A stretch of DNA of 64,000 nucleotides from assembly GCF_900128925.1 (NCBI RefSeq), contig NZ_FQUJ01000019.1, positions 1-64,000 on the forward strand, in the 5' to 3' direction. Both the position numbers and the translations under genes were made by a program. This DNA is from Modicisalibacter ilicicola DSM 19980 (GTDB taxonomy: Bacteria > Pseudomonadota > Gammaproteobacteria > Pseudomonadales > Halomonadaceae). Positions 26,660-36,430 of the stretch are shown here, in pieces. The notes beneath the pieces were generated by a model. It searched no databases and had not been told where the DNA came from. It saw only the letters and a list, made by a program, of their open reading frames with translations. Numbering within the stretch: the first letter of the stretch is position 1; each line of letters starts with the position of its first letter.

Positions 26660-28833
26660 TGCCCTACTGGTTGATCGATGGTGTCATTTACTGTCTCTAT
26701 GCCCTGAAATGGATGGCGCTGTTCCTGGCCTCGGCCATGTTCCTGCTGGGGCTGGACGATCTTTTCATCGATATCGTGTACTGGGGGCGACGGCTGAAGC
26801 GCGCTTCGGGAATCTATCGGCGCAACGAACGCGCCGACGAGGAACGGCTCTTCGAGAAGCCCGAGCAGCCCCTGGCGATCATGGTGCCGGCCTGGCAGGA
26901 GGTGGGCGTCGTCGGCGAGATGGCCCGGCTGCTGGCCTCCACGGTAGATTACGAGAACTATCAGATGTTCGTGGGGACCTACCCCAACGACCCCGAGACC
27001 CAGGCCGAGGTCGATGCGGTCTGCCAGCAATACCGCAACGTCCACAAGGTGGTGTGCACTCGCCCCGGACCCACCAGCAAGGCCGACTGCCTGAACAACG
27101 TCATCAATGCCATCCTGAGCTTCGAGGAGGCGGCGGGCATCGAGTTCGCGGGACTGATCCTGCACGATGCCGAGGATGTCATCTCCCCCATGGAGCTGCG
27201 CCTGTTCAACTACCTGCTGCCGCGCAAGGACTTCATCCAGATTCCCGTCTACCCGTTTCCCCCGGGGCGATGGGATTTCACCGCCGGCCACTACCTGGAC
27301 GAGTTTGCCGAGTACCACAGCAAGGATGTCGTGGTGCGCGAAGCGCTGACGGGCCAGGTTCCCAGTGCCGGCGTCGGCACCTGCTTCAGTCGGCGGGCCA
27401 TCCTGACCCTGCTGAGAGAGGGTGATGGCATCGCCTTCGACATCCAGAGTCTGACCGAGGACTACGACATCGGCTACCGGCTCAAGGAGCACGGCCTGGA
27501 AGGCATCTTCGTGCGCTATACCGTCCGCGACCCCAAGCTGAGCCCCTTCCGGGAGAAGCGCCTCGGCGTCACGCCCCAGGTCGGCGGGGTCATCTGCGTC
27601 CGCGAGCATTTCCCCTTGAAGTTCAAGGCCGTCGTCCGACAGAAGGCCCGCTGGATCACCGGCATCGTCTTCCAGGGGACCCAGCACCTGGGATGGAGTC
27701 GCCACTGGAAAACCAACTACTTCCTCTGGCGCGACCGCCGCGGCATCATCGCCTACCCCATCGCCTTGCTGGTCAACCTGCTGCTCATCGTCATGATCGG
27801 CCTGTGGCTGACGACACTGCTCTTGCCCGATGCCTGGCGCTTTCACTCGATACTGGAAGGCCCCTTGCTGCACTGGCTGCTGGTGCTCAATGGGCTCCTG
27901 CTGGCCAACCGGCTGTTCCAGCGCCTGTTCTTCGTCACGGTCTTCTATGGCGTCGTCCAGGGGCTGCTCTCCATACCCCGGATGATGTGGAGCAACGCCA
28001 TCAACTTCGTCGCCAACCTGCGTGCCCTGAAGCTGTTCACGAGCCAGCGCCACAGTCGGCAGCTGACCTGGGAGAAGACCACCCACGACTTCCCGAGCAT
28101 CGACGACCCTCGGCGGCGCCCCATCGGCGAACGCCTGGTCGAAAGGGGGATCATTTCTTCCGAGGTGCTCGATCGCGTGCTGCTGGAGCCCCGGCAACGC
28201 CGGCTGGGACGCGAACTGCTGAACCGCAACCTGATCGACAGCGAGCAGTTGGCCGAGGTCCTGGCCGAGCAGGCGGGACTGGAATGGAGCCCTCTGAACC
28301 CCTTTGCCCTCCCGCCCGAGGTGATCGAGAAACTCCCCAGGCGGCTTGCCCTGCGCTACTCCGCACTGCCCATGGAAGAGCAGGGCGACACCCTGGTACT
28401 GGCCTGCGAGAACGCCATCAGCCCCGTCTCTCTAGGCGCCATCAGCCGCCAGCTGAAGCGGCCGGTCATCGCCCGGATCGTGCCTCAGGGACGAGTGACG
28501 CTGGGCCTGCGCTACTGGTACCTGACTCCCGCCCAGGCCGCCGATACCCACCGGTTGAAAGAGTGCCTGGCAAGGCACCCCCAGCCCCGCGCCCTGCTCG
28601 AGAGCTTCTGCCGCCACCAGTTGCTGCTGGGCGACATGATCCTCGAGCGCGGCTGGGTGCCGCCCACGCTGATGACCCAGGCGCTGATGGATTTCGACCC
28701 GACCCGGGAATCCCTGGGCAACCATCTGCTGGCGCGACGCATGCTCACCAGCGAGGCGCTCGAACAGGCCCTGCTCGAGCAGCGTCGCGAACAGCAGCGT
28801 GCCATGGCGCTTCTGGAAGAGGCACCGGCATGA
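26659..28833 (+). CDS. nfrB: NfrB-type family 2 glycosyltransferase with MshEN-like c-di-GMP-binding tail
   Basis: A 724-residue inner-membrane polysaccharide synthase. Domains: TM helix ~8-33; GT2 catalytic domain ~70-345 with IMVPAWQE, LILHDAEDV (170), LTEDYDIGYRL (266-274) and the processive-type RQKARW (327-332); three further TM helices ~363-440; then a cytoplasmic tail with MshEN-type motifs. RRLGRELLNRNLIDSEQLAEVL at 514-535 matches the RLGxxL c-di-GMP signature, and QAGLEWSPL follows. Three more RLG-like repeats are visible (488-511 and two in the last 100 residues). E. coli NfrB is reported to bind c-di-GMP and make the NGR glycan. Overlaps wecB and nfrA. Confidence 0.92.
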   Translation: MPYWLIDGVIYCLYALKWMALFLASAMFLLGLDDLFIDIVYWGRRLKRASGIYRRNERADEERLFEKPEQPLAIMVPAWQEVGVVGEMARLLASTVDYENYQMFVGTYPNDPETQAEVDAVCQQYRNVHKVVCTRPGPTSKADCLNNVINAILSFEEAAGIEFAGLILHDAEDVISPMELRLFNYLLPRKDFIQIPVYPFPPGRWDFTAGHYLDEFAEYHSKDVVVREALTGQVPSAGVGTCFSRRAILTLLREGDGIAFDIQSLTEDYDIGYRLKEHGLEGIFVRYTVRDPKLSPFREKRLGVTPQVGGVICVREHFPLKFKAVVRQKARWITGIVFQGTQHLGWSRHWKTNYFLWRDRRGIIAYPIALLVNLLLIVMIGLWLTTLLLPDAWRFHSILEGPLLHWLLVLNGLLLANRLFQRLFFVTVFYGVVQGLLSIPRMMWSNAINFVANLRALKLFTSQRHSRQLTWEKTTHDFPSIDDPRRRPIGERLVERGIISSEVLDRVLLEPRQRRLGRELLNRNLIDSEQLAEVLAEQAGLEWSPLNPFALPPEVIEKLPRRLALRYSALPMEEQGDTLVLACENAISPVSLGAISRQLKRPVIARIVPQGRVTLGLRYWYLTPAQAADTHRLKECLARHPQPRALLESFCRHQLLLGDMILERGWVPPTLMTQALMDFDPTRESLGNHLLARRMLTSEALEQALLEQRREQQRAMALLEEAPA

Positions 28834-31800
28834 GACGGTGGTGGCCATTGCTGATCCTGGCGTTCCTGGCGGCGCCATCTCCGGCCGAGGACCAGACCTT
28901 GAGCGACTTCAAGCGGTTCCAGAGCTACCCGTATCTGGACCGCGGCTACCGCAAGGCCCAACAAGGAGATTGGCCGGCCGTGGAATCGCTGATGCGGCAT
29001 CTGCTGAAGAACGTGCCTGCCAATCAGGATGCGCGGCAACTGCTGATCCAGTCGCTGATCCGGCAGGAGCAGTTCGCGGCAGCCCAGGAGGAGATCGAAC
29101 GGCTCGACGGGGTGGGCTCCAACGAGCTGCGCCAGCAGTATCGTCTGGACTGGATCGCCGCCGATCCGACCATCGGCACCCGTGTCGAGGAGTGGTTGGG
29201 TGACGTCGAGGGCGCTCGACGAGCCGCCCTGTGGACGGCCTACAGTCAACGCCTCGCCGAACGAGAAGGCAAGGCGGCGGCGCTCGACTGGCTGCTGGGC
29301 ATATCGCCCGAGGGGGATGACGCTGCCTTGCGGCGCCGGCGGGCGGTTCTCGCCGAGGCGCTCGGCCGTTGGGGAGTTGTCGCCCGACAGTTGGCTCCCT
29401 TGCGGGACGACCGCCAGCTGAGCGCCCAGGACTGGCAGCGCCTGGCTCTCGCCCAGGTGCAGCGCGACGACAGCGCGGCACTCGATGAGCTGCTTCGGGA
29501 GCCACCGAGCCCAGGCGCCGCCAGGGATGTCCTGGAAGCCGCCAGCCAGCGGGCCATCGCTCTCGACGCCCCCGAGCGGGCCAAGCAGCGGCTGCTGCAG
29601 ATGGAAGCCATCGCGCCACTGGATGAAGACCAGCAGCAGCAGTTGCTGGAACTGGCCCGCCGGACCGACGATCTCGAGCGCGTCGTCGCGCTGAGCGAAC
29701 GGCAAGGCGTTTCGTGCCTGGCAGTGGTGGAATGGCTTTCAACCCGAGAGGCGGGGCTCGCCCGGGAACGACTGGCACACTGCGCCGTCGAGGAAGACCC
29801 CCGCGCCTGGCTGGTCCTGGCCCAACGTCTCGAGGCCACCGAATTGATAGCCGCCACAGCGATGCCGGACGACTGGCAGAAGGCGCGTCGCGAACTGCTG
29901 GTCACCCTATGGCAGCGCCAGGGACACCCTCGACGAGCGCTGGAGTGGCTGGCCAGGCAGCCGCAATCGGCCCAGGTCCTGCGCCAACGAGCTCGGCTGC
30001 TGCAGGCCATGAACGAACGACCGGCCGCCGCCAAGGCCTGGACGACCCTCTACGAGCGAACCAACGACCTCGCGGCCCTGGATCAGGCCAGCTATCTGCT
30101 GGGGGAAACCGGCCAGGACGAGCGAGCCAGGCAACTGCTCGAGACGGCCTTCGACCGTCGCCAGGGGCGACTGCCCCCCGATCTGGCGCACCGCCTGGCG
30201 GGTCTCTACAGCCGGTCCGACACCCCGCTCTCGCCGGCACGCATCGAGAGGCTGCTGCCGCGGCTCGCTGGCGACGCACGGAATCAACTGCTGCTGCATC
30301 AGGCCTACGCAGGCGACTGCGAGATCGTGAAGGATCAGGCCGAAGAGGGCCCCGAGACGGCAGCGCTCTGGCATGCGCAAGGAGTCTGCGCGATGCCGGA
30401 CCGCCCCGGCCAGGCCGCCTACTTCTACCGCCGGGCGCTCGATCGGGGCGATACCGGCAGCCGCAAGCCCCTCGCCTATGCGCTGCAGGCAGCCGGCGAC
30501 CCCGAGGCGGCCTATCGCCTCTGGCAGACGGTCCCCGCCGATACCATGGACGAGGCCGACCGCCTGGCAGCGATACGCAGCGCCCTGGCCACCGGGCATC
30601 TCGAGGCCGCGACGCGACGATGGCAGGCGGCTCCGGCTCGAACCGCCGAAACGTGGCAACTGGGCGCGGACATCGCCCTGGCTCGCAACGAGACATCGCT
30701 TGCCTTGCAACGCCAGCGTCGAGCTCTCGACCTCGACCCGAGTGCAGCGCGCTACTATCGTGCCGCCCGCACCGCACGCACGGCCGGGGAAACGGCGCTC
30801 GCTCGCGACTGGATCGCCCGGGCCGCCCGGGAAGCCCCCGACGATCCTCGCTACCGGCTCGATTACGCCTATACCCTGGCGGCCAGCGAATCCCCCGAAG
30901 CGCGACGACGCGCCATTCCCCTGCTGGAACGCAGCACCGAGGCCTACCCGGAGGATTATCGCCTTGCCGAGACCCTGGCTCAGCGCTATGTCGAGGTAGG
31001 CGACAACGAGGCGGCGAAGCGCCAGCTGCGGCGTGCCATCGACCTGGAGCGCGAACCGCTGGCGAGCGCCGACGAGACGCCGGACGCACTGCTCGAGCGC
31101 CGCTATCGCCAACGGCGCCAGCACGAATTCCTGAGTCGCCGGGACAGCGTCACGCTCTCCAGCGTCTGGTCTCCCGCCACGCCGGATGCGGCGATTCGCG
31201 GCACCAGCGACGGCCAGAACACCCAGGCAATCGAATGGGAACACGCCCTGGGCGAACAGCCCATCAACAACGGTCGCCAGCTCGCGGTCTATGGGCGCGC
31301 CTTCCTGAACAGCGACGACGACAGCCGTTATGGCCAATCCCTGGCGGGTGGGATCGGTTTGCGCGCCAAGCCCTTCTCGCGCCTCAACCTCAACCTGTAC
31401 GGGGAGGTCTATGCGGAGAGCCTCGGCTACGAAGGAGCGACCCTGGGCGAGCTACTCACGCCCTGGCACATCCCGACCAATGGCGACGATGGCGACGAGG
31501 AGGATGTGGATTTCCTACTGCGCGCCTCGGCCTCGTTCTTCGATCAGGACGAGTACCGCAACGACTGGCGACCCACCAAGAGTTCCTGGAACGAGCGTTC
31601 CCTGTACCTGGGCGCCGCCTGGTGGACCCGGGACGGCGAGCATCAGGCCCTCGCCCGCTACCGCCAGGGGCGTGCCTTCAAGTTGCCCCTGGAGGGCGCC
31701 CAGACCCTCATGCCCTATGCCATGCTCCAGGCCACCAGCCTGGAGACCGACGACTTCCGGGAAGACGTGCGCGCCGGCCTGGGCCTGCGCTGGCAGTACT

Positions 31801-31931
31801 GGTTCGACGCGGATCGCTACAACGCCTATCGCAAGCGGGTCACCCTGCGCTTCGAATATCAACAGGCGCTGGGCGGATCGCTCTACGACAAGAACGATGG
31901 CTGGCTGGCGGGCATCGAGGTCAACCTGTGA
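28830..31931 (+). CDS. nfrA: NfrA-type outer-membrane protein (phage N4 receptor, TPR + beta-barrel)
   Basis: A 1033-residue protein, close to E. coli NfrA (~990). The ATG at 28830 overlaps the nfrB stop (ATGA); a longer open frame upstream is antisense-like noise inside nfrB. It has a signal peptide (WWPLLILAFLAAPSPAED), a long helical region of TPR-like repeats (~40-740; for example DLAHRLAGLYSRSDTPLSPARIE), and a C-terminal barrel domain (~755-1033) beginning SVTLSSVWSPATPD with repeated aromatic-ended strands, ending GWLAGIEVNL. In E. coli it is the outer-membrane receptor and likely exporter of the glycan made by NfrB. Confidence 0.9.
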   Translation: MRRWWPLLILAFLAAPSPAEDQTLSDFKRFQSYPYLDRGYRKAQQGDWPAVESLMRHLLKNVPANQDARQLLIQSLIRQEQFAAAQEEIERLDGVGSNELRQQYRLDWIAADPTIGTRVEEWLGDVEGARRAALWTAYSQRLAEREGKAAALDWLLGISPEGDDAALRRRRAVLAEALGRWGVVARQLAPLRDDRQLSAQDWQRLALAQVQRDDSAALDELLREPPSPGAARDVLEAASQRAIALDAPERAKQRLLQMEAIAPLDEDQQQQLLELARRTDDLERVVALSERQGVSCLAVVEWLSTREAGLARERLAHCAVEEDPRAWLVLAQRLEATELIAATAMPDDWQKARRELLVTLWQRQGHPRRALEWLARQPQSAQVLRQRARLLQAMNERPAAAKAWTTLYERTNDLAALDQASYLLGETGQDERARQLLETAFDRRQGRLPPDLAHRLAGLYSRSDTPLSPARIERLLPRLAGDARNQLLLHQAYAGDCEIVKDQAEEGPETAALWHAQGVCAMPDRPGQAAYFYRRALDRGDTGSRKPLAYALQAAGDPEAAYRLWQTVPADTMDEADRLAAIRSALATGHLEAATRRWQAAPARTAETWQLGADIALARNETSLALQRQRRALDLDPSAARYYRAARTARTAGETALARDWIARAAREAPDDPRYRLDYAYTLAASESPEARRRAIPLLERSTEAYPEDYRLAETLAQRYVEVGDNEAAKRQLRRAIDLEREPLASADETPDALLERRYRQRRQHEFLSRRDSVTLSSVWSPATPDAAIRGTSDGQNTQAIEWEHALGEQPINNGRQLAVYGRAFLNSDDDSRYGQSLAGGIGLRAKPFSRLNLNLYGEVYAESLGYEGATLGELLTPWHIPTNGDDGDEEDVDFLLRASASFFDQDEYRNDWRPTKSSWNERSLYLGAAWWTRDGEHQALARYRQGRAFKLPLEGAQTLMPYAMLQATSLETDDFREDVRAGLGLRWQYWFDADRYNAYRKRVTLRFEYQQALGGSLYDKNDGWLAGIEVNL

Positions 31932-32764
31932 TGCGACGCGGGATGCTGGCTATCGCCTTGTGGCTGGGCGCATTGACGGCCCAGGCGGATGGGACGCTGT
32001 TCTATCAACCCCAGGAGGCGGACACCGCCCTGGACCAGGAGCAATGGCAGGAAGTGTGGCAACGCAGCCGAGATCAGGGCGTGCGCACCCTGATCGTGCA
32101 GTGGACCCGGGTCGGCGAACAGGACTTCGGCGGCTCCGGCGGCTGGCTGGCCGCGGCGCTGCACGCCGCCCAGGACCAGGGGCTCGAGCTGATCCTGGGG
32201 CTGGACCACGCCCCGGATTACTATCAGGTGCTTCCCGATACCCAGCGCTTTGACACCTACTGGCGCCGGCAGCTCAGCCTCTCGCTGGCACAGCGTCGAC
32301 GGCTGCTGAACGAGTGGCAACTCGATCCGACGGCCTGGTACCTGCCGCTGGAACTCGACGACTGGCTGTTTCGCGAAAAGGGTACCCGACAGGAACTGCA
32401 TCGGCAGCTGAGCGGCTTCGTCGCGCGCCTCGACCGGCCATTGCACCTGAGCGCCTTCAGCGGCGGCTTCCTCGCGCCGAGCGTCTTCGCCGACTGGCTG
32501 GCCTCCCTGGAGGCCCTCGGATTGAAGGTCTGGTGGCAGGACGGTCGCGGCACCAGAGCCCTGCCCGCCGCCGTCCGGCAGGCCTACGAGGACGCCCTGG
32601 ATTGCCGCATCGGCATCGTCCATGAAGCCTTTCGCCAGACCAGCGCCGAGGATGCGCCCTTCAAGGCCGACCCCGCGCCGCCGCAGGTGACGTCGACTTG
32701 TCACCCCCGCGCCGTGTTCTCCCTGCGCTACCGCCCCTGGGCAAGGGAGTTCTTCGAGGGTTGA
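31931..32764 (+). CDS. DUF4434-domain exported protein of the nfr operon
   Basis: A 277-residue exported protein (signal peptide MRRGMLAIALWLGALTAQA then DG). It resembles DUF4434, a TIM-barrel fold related to glycoside hydrolases: FYQPQEADTALDQEQW, GVRTLIVQWTRVGE, LELILGLDHAPDYYQ and the paired acidic residues of WYLPLELDDWLF (~140) and LSAFSGGF. This is the position held by ybcH in the E. coli nfrB-nfrA operon, and it may trim or modify the periplasmic glycan. Starts at the nfrA stop (TGATG). The hydrolase role is inferred. Confidence 0.75.
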   Translation: MRRGMLAIALWLGALTAQADGTLFYQPQEADTALDQEQWQEVWQRSRDQGVRTLIVQWTRVGEQDFGGSGGWLAAALHAAQDQGLELILGLDHAPDYYQVLPDTQRFDTYWRRQLSLSLAQRRRLLNEWQLDPTAWYLPLELDDWLFREKGTRQELHRQLSGFVARLDRPLHLSAFSGGFLAPSVFADWLASLEALGLKVWWQDGRGTRALPAAVRQAYEDALDCRIGIVHEAFRQTSAEDAPFKADPAPPQVTSTCHPRAVFSLRYRPWAREFFEG

Positions 32765-32993
32765 GGTACCGAGCCTCGGACCCGAACACCTCCAGCCTGG
32801 CATCTAAGCCCTTAAAAACCCCTCGAAACACTCGCTTATCGAAAGTTACTCATTGAACCCGACCCTATAAGATCATTTACGCATATAGCATGCTTCTAAC
32901 CATTCTATTACGTAGGGAACCAATGAAACTGAAGCGGTCCCCAGATTTCGGCCCCGGCGTTAAGCTCTGATCATCCCGCCAGGAGAATCGATC

Positions 32994-33224
32994 ATGCCCT
33001 CTTCCCTGCTAGTTCTGCTGATGGCCATCAACCTCTCCTGCGTAAGCCCCACTGCCGAGGCACAAGAGATCACACGACCAGCCCCCGCCGACAAGCCCCC
33101 CTACGATATCGCCCTGGACTACTGCGCGGAGCGAGGCGGCCTCGCTCAGTACAGTGTCAAAGGCGAAGAGGTGCGGTTCACTTGCGGCGACGACCTGACG
33201 ACGATCATTACTATCTCTTCTTGA
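32994..33224 (+). CDS. Small secreted protein of unknown function
   Basis: A 76-residue protein with a signal peptide (LLVLLMAINLSCVSPTAEA-Q) and a ~50-residue mature part holding two Cys (DYCAERGG and RFTCGDD) that could form one disulfide in the periplasm. AGGAG lies 8 bases before the ATG. I do not recognise a family. It lies 229 bases after the nfr-type operon and 39 bases before the ynfA-like gene, so it is more likely a unit of its own. Confidence 0.6.
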   Translation: MPSSLLVLLMAINLSCVSPTAEAQEITRPAPADKPPYDIALDYCAERGGLAQYSVKGEEVRFTCGDDLTTIITISS

Positions 33225-33263
33225 TTGACAAAGCCTGGTGGCCGAGCCTTTGGAAAGTCACAC

Positions 33264-33590
33264 ATGACGTCCCTGTTACTCTATCTAGCCGCGGCGCTGG
33301 CCGAGATTGCCGGTTGCTTCACCTTCTGGGCCTGGTGGCGACTCGACAGATCGATGGCGTGGTTGCTTCCGGGACTTGCCAGCCTGGCACTGTTCGCCTG
33401 GTTGCTCAGCCTGGTCGACAGCGATTATGCCGGTCGCGCTTATGCGGCCTATGGCGGCATCTACATCGTCTCGTCGCTACTCTGGCTGTGGCTGATCGAA
33501 CATCGCGCCCCGGATCGTTGGGACATGCTCGGCGCCGGCATCTGTCTGGTCGGCGCCGGGGTGATCCTGTTCGGCCCGCGGGGAAGCTGA
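33264..33590 (+). CDS. ynfA: YnfA/UPF0060 family membrane protein
   Basis: A 108-residue inner-membrane protein with four TM helices. The start at 33264 matches the family: [31 protein letters not shown] and [28 protein letters not shown] are almost diagnostic of UPF0060. The family is related to small multidrug transporters; its function is not firmly established. Next to it, on the opposite strand, is the end of astB with 7 bases between. Confidence 0.88.
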   Translation: MTSLLLYLAAALAEIAGCFTFWAWWRLDRSMAWLLPGLASLALFAWLLSLVDSDYAGRAYAAYGGIYIVSSLLWLWLIEHRAPDRWDMLGAGICLVGAGVILFGPRGS

Positions 33591-33597
33591 TCCGATC

Positions 33598-34944
33598 TCA
33601 CCCCAACTGGAACGGGTAGACACTCCCCACCTCGAGAATCCGCGTCAGTTCGTCCAGGGCGGCCAGGGTCTCCTCGGCAAGCTGCGGATCGGCGAGATCC
33701 TCCGGCGTCAGCCGGTCGCGATAGTGCTTCTCCACCCAGGCGGCAAGATCGCCATGGAGCCCGTCGTCGAGCAGCACGCGCCCCGTCAGGCCCGAACGCT
33801 CCGCTTCGGAGAGCACCACCCGCAGGCGCAGGCAGGCCGGCCCGCCACCGTTGCGCATGCTCTGCTTGACGTCCTTGACCACGACATCATTGATCGGATT
33901 ATTGCCCCCCAGCAGCAGGTCCTGGACGACGCGCCACACCGCCTCGTTCTCCTGGCATTCCCCGGGCACGACCAGGGTCATGGCGCCGGACCCGTCCGGG
34001 TCGGAAAGCAGCTGGGAGTTGAACAGGTACGAGGAGACTGCATCGTCCAGACTCACGGCCTGGGTGGGCACACGCACCGGGATCAACGGCGTGGCCATCC
34101 TGGCCCGCAGTTCCTCGAGGGTCTTCTCCTCCTCGAGAAAGGCCATCTCGTGATAGAGCAGCACCGGGCCGTTGCCCACGGCGATCACGTCGTTGTGGAA
34201 CACGCCGGCGTCGATGGCGTCGGGGTGCTGCTGGGCAAACACCGCCTGAGCATCACGCAGGCCATGCTGACGGGCGATGGCCTGGCTGGCTTCCAGGGTC
34301 TGGCGTGCCGGGAAGCGCCTGGGCTGTTGCTGCCCGCCGAAAGCCTGACGGCCATAGACGTAGAGATGCACGCCGGGCTCGCCGTGATCGCCGCACAAAC
34401 GCGTATGGTTGGCGGCCCCTTCGTCGGAGAACGCTGGGGTCGCCGGCAACGCCGGATGATGGGCGAAACGTGCGCCATCGCGAAAGATCGCCGCCAGTAC
34501 TCGGCCAGTGGTCTGGGGCTCGAGGAAGCGGTGGAAACTCGACTGCAGGTTGGCCGGCGTGAAGTGCACCCGGCCATCCCCGGCGTCCCGGCTCGGCGTC
34601 ACGGTGGCGGCATTGGCCGTCCACATGGAGGACGCCGAACAGACCGCCCGCAGGATCTGCGGCGCCTCGCGGGCGGCACGCTCGAGCACCTGGGCATTGC
34701 TGCCCGAGAAGCCAAGATCGCGCAATGCGCCGAGGTCCGGGCGTTGCTGCGGCGGCAAGACCCCTTGGGCGAAGCCGGCCTCCTGCAGCGCCTTCATCTT
34801 GGCCAGGCCTTGCAGCGCGGCCTCCCTGGGGTTGGATTCCAGGCCGCCGTGACGCATCGAGGCCACGTTGCCGTGGGCCAGTCCCGCGTAGTTGTGGGTC
34901 GGGCCGACCAGGCCGTCGAAATTGACCTCGCGCACGTCGCTCAT
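33598..34944 (-). CDS. astB: N-succinylarginine dihydrolase
   Basis: A 448-residue enzyme of the AST pathway that turns N2-succinylarginine into N2-succinylornithine, CO2 and two ammonia. The N-terminus [22 protein letters not shown] is the family signature; the catalytic triad of the amidinotransferase-like fold is seen as Glu in [11 protein letters not shown] (~170), His in [12 protein letters not shown] (~248) and Cys in [13 protein letters not shown] (~370). Length fits E. coli AstB (447). The ATG at 34944 is chosen by family length; one at 34956 overlaps astD. Last gene of the operon. Confidence 0.93.
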   Translation of the reverse strand: MSDVREVNFDGLVGPTHNYAGLAHGNVASMRHGGLESNPREAALQGLAKMKALQEAGFAQGVLPPQQRPDLGALRDLGFSGSNAQVLERAAREAPQILRAVCSASSMWTANAATVTPSRDAGDGRVHFTPANLQSSFHRFLEPQTTGRVLAAIFRDGARFAHHPALPATPAFSDEGAANHTRLCGDHGEPGVHLYVYGRQAFGGQQQPRRFPARQTLEASQAIARQHGLRDAQAVFAQQHPDAIDAGVFHNDVIAVGNGPVLLYHEMAFLEEEKTLEELRARMATPLIPVRVPTQAVSLDDAVSSYLFNSQLLSDPDGSGAMTLVVPGECQENEAVWRVVQDLLLGGNNPINDVVVKDVKQSMRNGGGPACLRLRVVLSEAERSGLTGRVLLDDGLHGDLAAWVEKHYRDRLTPEDLADPQLAEETLAALDELTRILEVGSVYPFQLG

Positions 34945-34952
34945 GGCCTCTT

Positions 34953-36422
34953 TCATAGCGTCACCCCGGCCGGCAGCGGATCGGGCAGCACCAGCGTCTC
35001 GGCCTCCATCGAGGCGATCGGGTAGGCGCAGTAATCCGCCGCGTAATAGGCGCTCGGGCGATGATTGCCGCTGTCGCCGATGCCGCCGAAGGGCGCATCA
35101 CTGGAGGCGCCGGTGGTCTGGCGGTTCCAGTTGACGATGCCGGCCCGGATGCGCAGCAGGAAGTCGTCCCAATCGGCGCGCTCGCCGCCGATCAGCCCGG
35201 CAGAGAGACCGTAGCGGGTGTCGTTGGCCAGGGCGATGGCCTCGTCCCAGTCGCGATAGCGATGCACCTTGAGCAGCGGGCCGAAGTGCTCCTCGTCGGG
35301 TACCTCGAGACCAGTGACATCGATCAGCGCCGGGCTCAGGATGCTGGTGCCCGCGACCAGCCGCTGCATGCGCGAGAGCACCGTGGCGCCCTTGGCCTCG
35401 AGATCCTCCTGGGCCTTGAGCAGGCCATCCGCCGCCTCGACGCTCACCAGACCACCGTAGAACGGGGCCGGCTCGCTGAAGGGCCCGGCGACGTGCAGCT
35501 TGCCGATGGCGTCGCTGAGCGCTTCGATCAGACGGTCGCCCACCTCGCCCTCGGGCACCATCAACCGCCGCGCGCAGGTACAGCGCTGGCCACCGGACAG
35601 GAATGCCGATTGCAGGATGGTCAGCACGGCGGCGGCCTGGTCCGGCACGTCCTTGACCACCAGCGGATTGTTGCCCCCCAGTTCCAGGGCCAGGATCTTG
35701 CCGACCTGGCCGGCAAACTGCTCGTGCAGGAGCTTGCCGATCCTGGCGCTGCCGGTGAACAGCAGGCCATCGATATCGCCGGCGCCGGCCAGCGCCTGGC
35801 CCACCGGCGCGGCCCCCTGCACCAGATTGATCACTCCGTCGGGCAGGCCGGCAGCTTGCCAGCACTGCAGGGTCAGATCGGCGGTTTTAGGCGTCTGTTC
35901 GCTGGGCTTGAAGACCACCGTATTGCCGGCCAGCAGCGCCGGCACCATATGGCCATTGGGCAGGTGGCCGGGGAAATTGTAAGGACCGAACACGGCCAGC
36001 ACGCCATGGGGGCGATGGCGTAGCACGGCGCGAGCCCCCGCCACGTCGCGACCCCGTTCGCCGGTACGTTCCTCGTAGGCGGCCACCGAGATGGCGACCT
36101 TGCCGATCATCGCCCCGACCTCGGTACGCGCCTCCCAGAGCGGCTTGCCGGTTTCCTGGGCGATGCATTCGGCGAGCGACTCGCGATGCCTCTCGAGCTC
36201 GTCGCGAAAGCGCTCGATGATGGCCTGACGCTCGGTCAGGCTGCGACGCGCCCAGCCGGGAAAGGCGGCACGCGCCGCGGCCACGGCCTGTTCGACCTGG
36301 GCCGGGCTGGCGGCATTGGCCTGCCAGAGGGTGTCATGGGTCACCGGGTCGCGCTTGGCGAAGGACTCGGCCTCGCCGCCGAGCCAGGCTCCACCGATCA
36401 GTAGCTGTTGCTTGGCGTGCAT
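34953..36422 (-). CDS. astD: Succinylglutamate-semialdehyde dehydrogenase
   Basis: A 489-residue aldehyde dehydrogenase that oxidises N-succinylglutamate 5-semialdehyde to N-succinylglutamate. The start [27 protein letters not shown] is typical of AstD; active-site Asn in [14 protein letters not shown] (~140), FTGSARIG loop (~220), Glu in [11 protein letters not shown] (~245) and Cys in [12 protein letters not shown] (~280). Eight bases downstream of aruG and overlapping the region of astB, inside the AST operon. Confidence 0.93.
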   Translation of the reverse strand: MHAKQQLLIGGAWLGGEAESFAKRDPVTHDTLWQANAASPAQVEQAVAAARAAFPGWARRSLTERQAIIERFRDELERHRESLAECIAQETGKPLWEARTEVGAMIGKVAISVAAYEERTGERGRDVAGARAVLRHRPHGVLAVFGPYNFPGHLPNGHMVPALLAGNTVVFKPSEQTPKTADLTLQCWQAAGLPDGVINLVQGAAPVGQALAGAGDIDGLLFTGSARIGKLLHEQFAGQVGKILALELGGNNPLVVKDVPDQAAAVLTILQSAFLSGGQRCTCARRLMVPEGEVGDRLIEALSDAIGKLHVAGPFSEPAPFYGGLVSVEAADGLLKAQEDLEAKGATVLSRMQRLVAGTSILSPALIDVTGLEVPDEEHFGPLLKVHRYRDWDEAIALANDTRYGLSAGLIGGERADWDDFLLRIRAGIVNWNRQTTGASSDAPFGGIGDSGNHRPSAYYAADYCAYPIASMEAETLVLPDPLPAGVTL

Positions 36423-36430
36423 AAACTCTC

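Noticed and set aside
26575-28197. A 540-codon minus-strand frame opposite nfrB
   Set aside because: Composition (Gln/Asp/His-rich) is that of the complement of GC-rich coding DNA; no motif found.
27693-28829. N-terminal extension of NfrA by about 380 codons
   Set aside because: It lies inside nfrB in another frame, is Arg/Pro-rich and lacks any domain; the true start at 28830 gives a signal peptide and the usual ATGA overlap.
29714-31930. N-terminal extension of the DUF4434 protein by about 740 codons
   Set aside because: It runs in a shifted frame inside nfrA; the real start at 31931 yields a clean signal peptide.
32765-32993. Terminator for the nfr-type operon
   Set aside because: Only a weak GAGG/CCTC pairing without a T tract was found.
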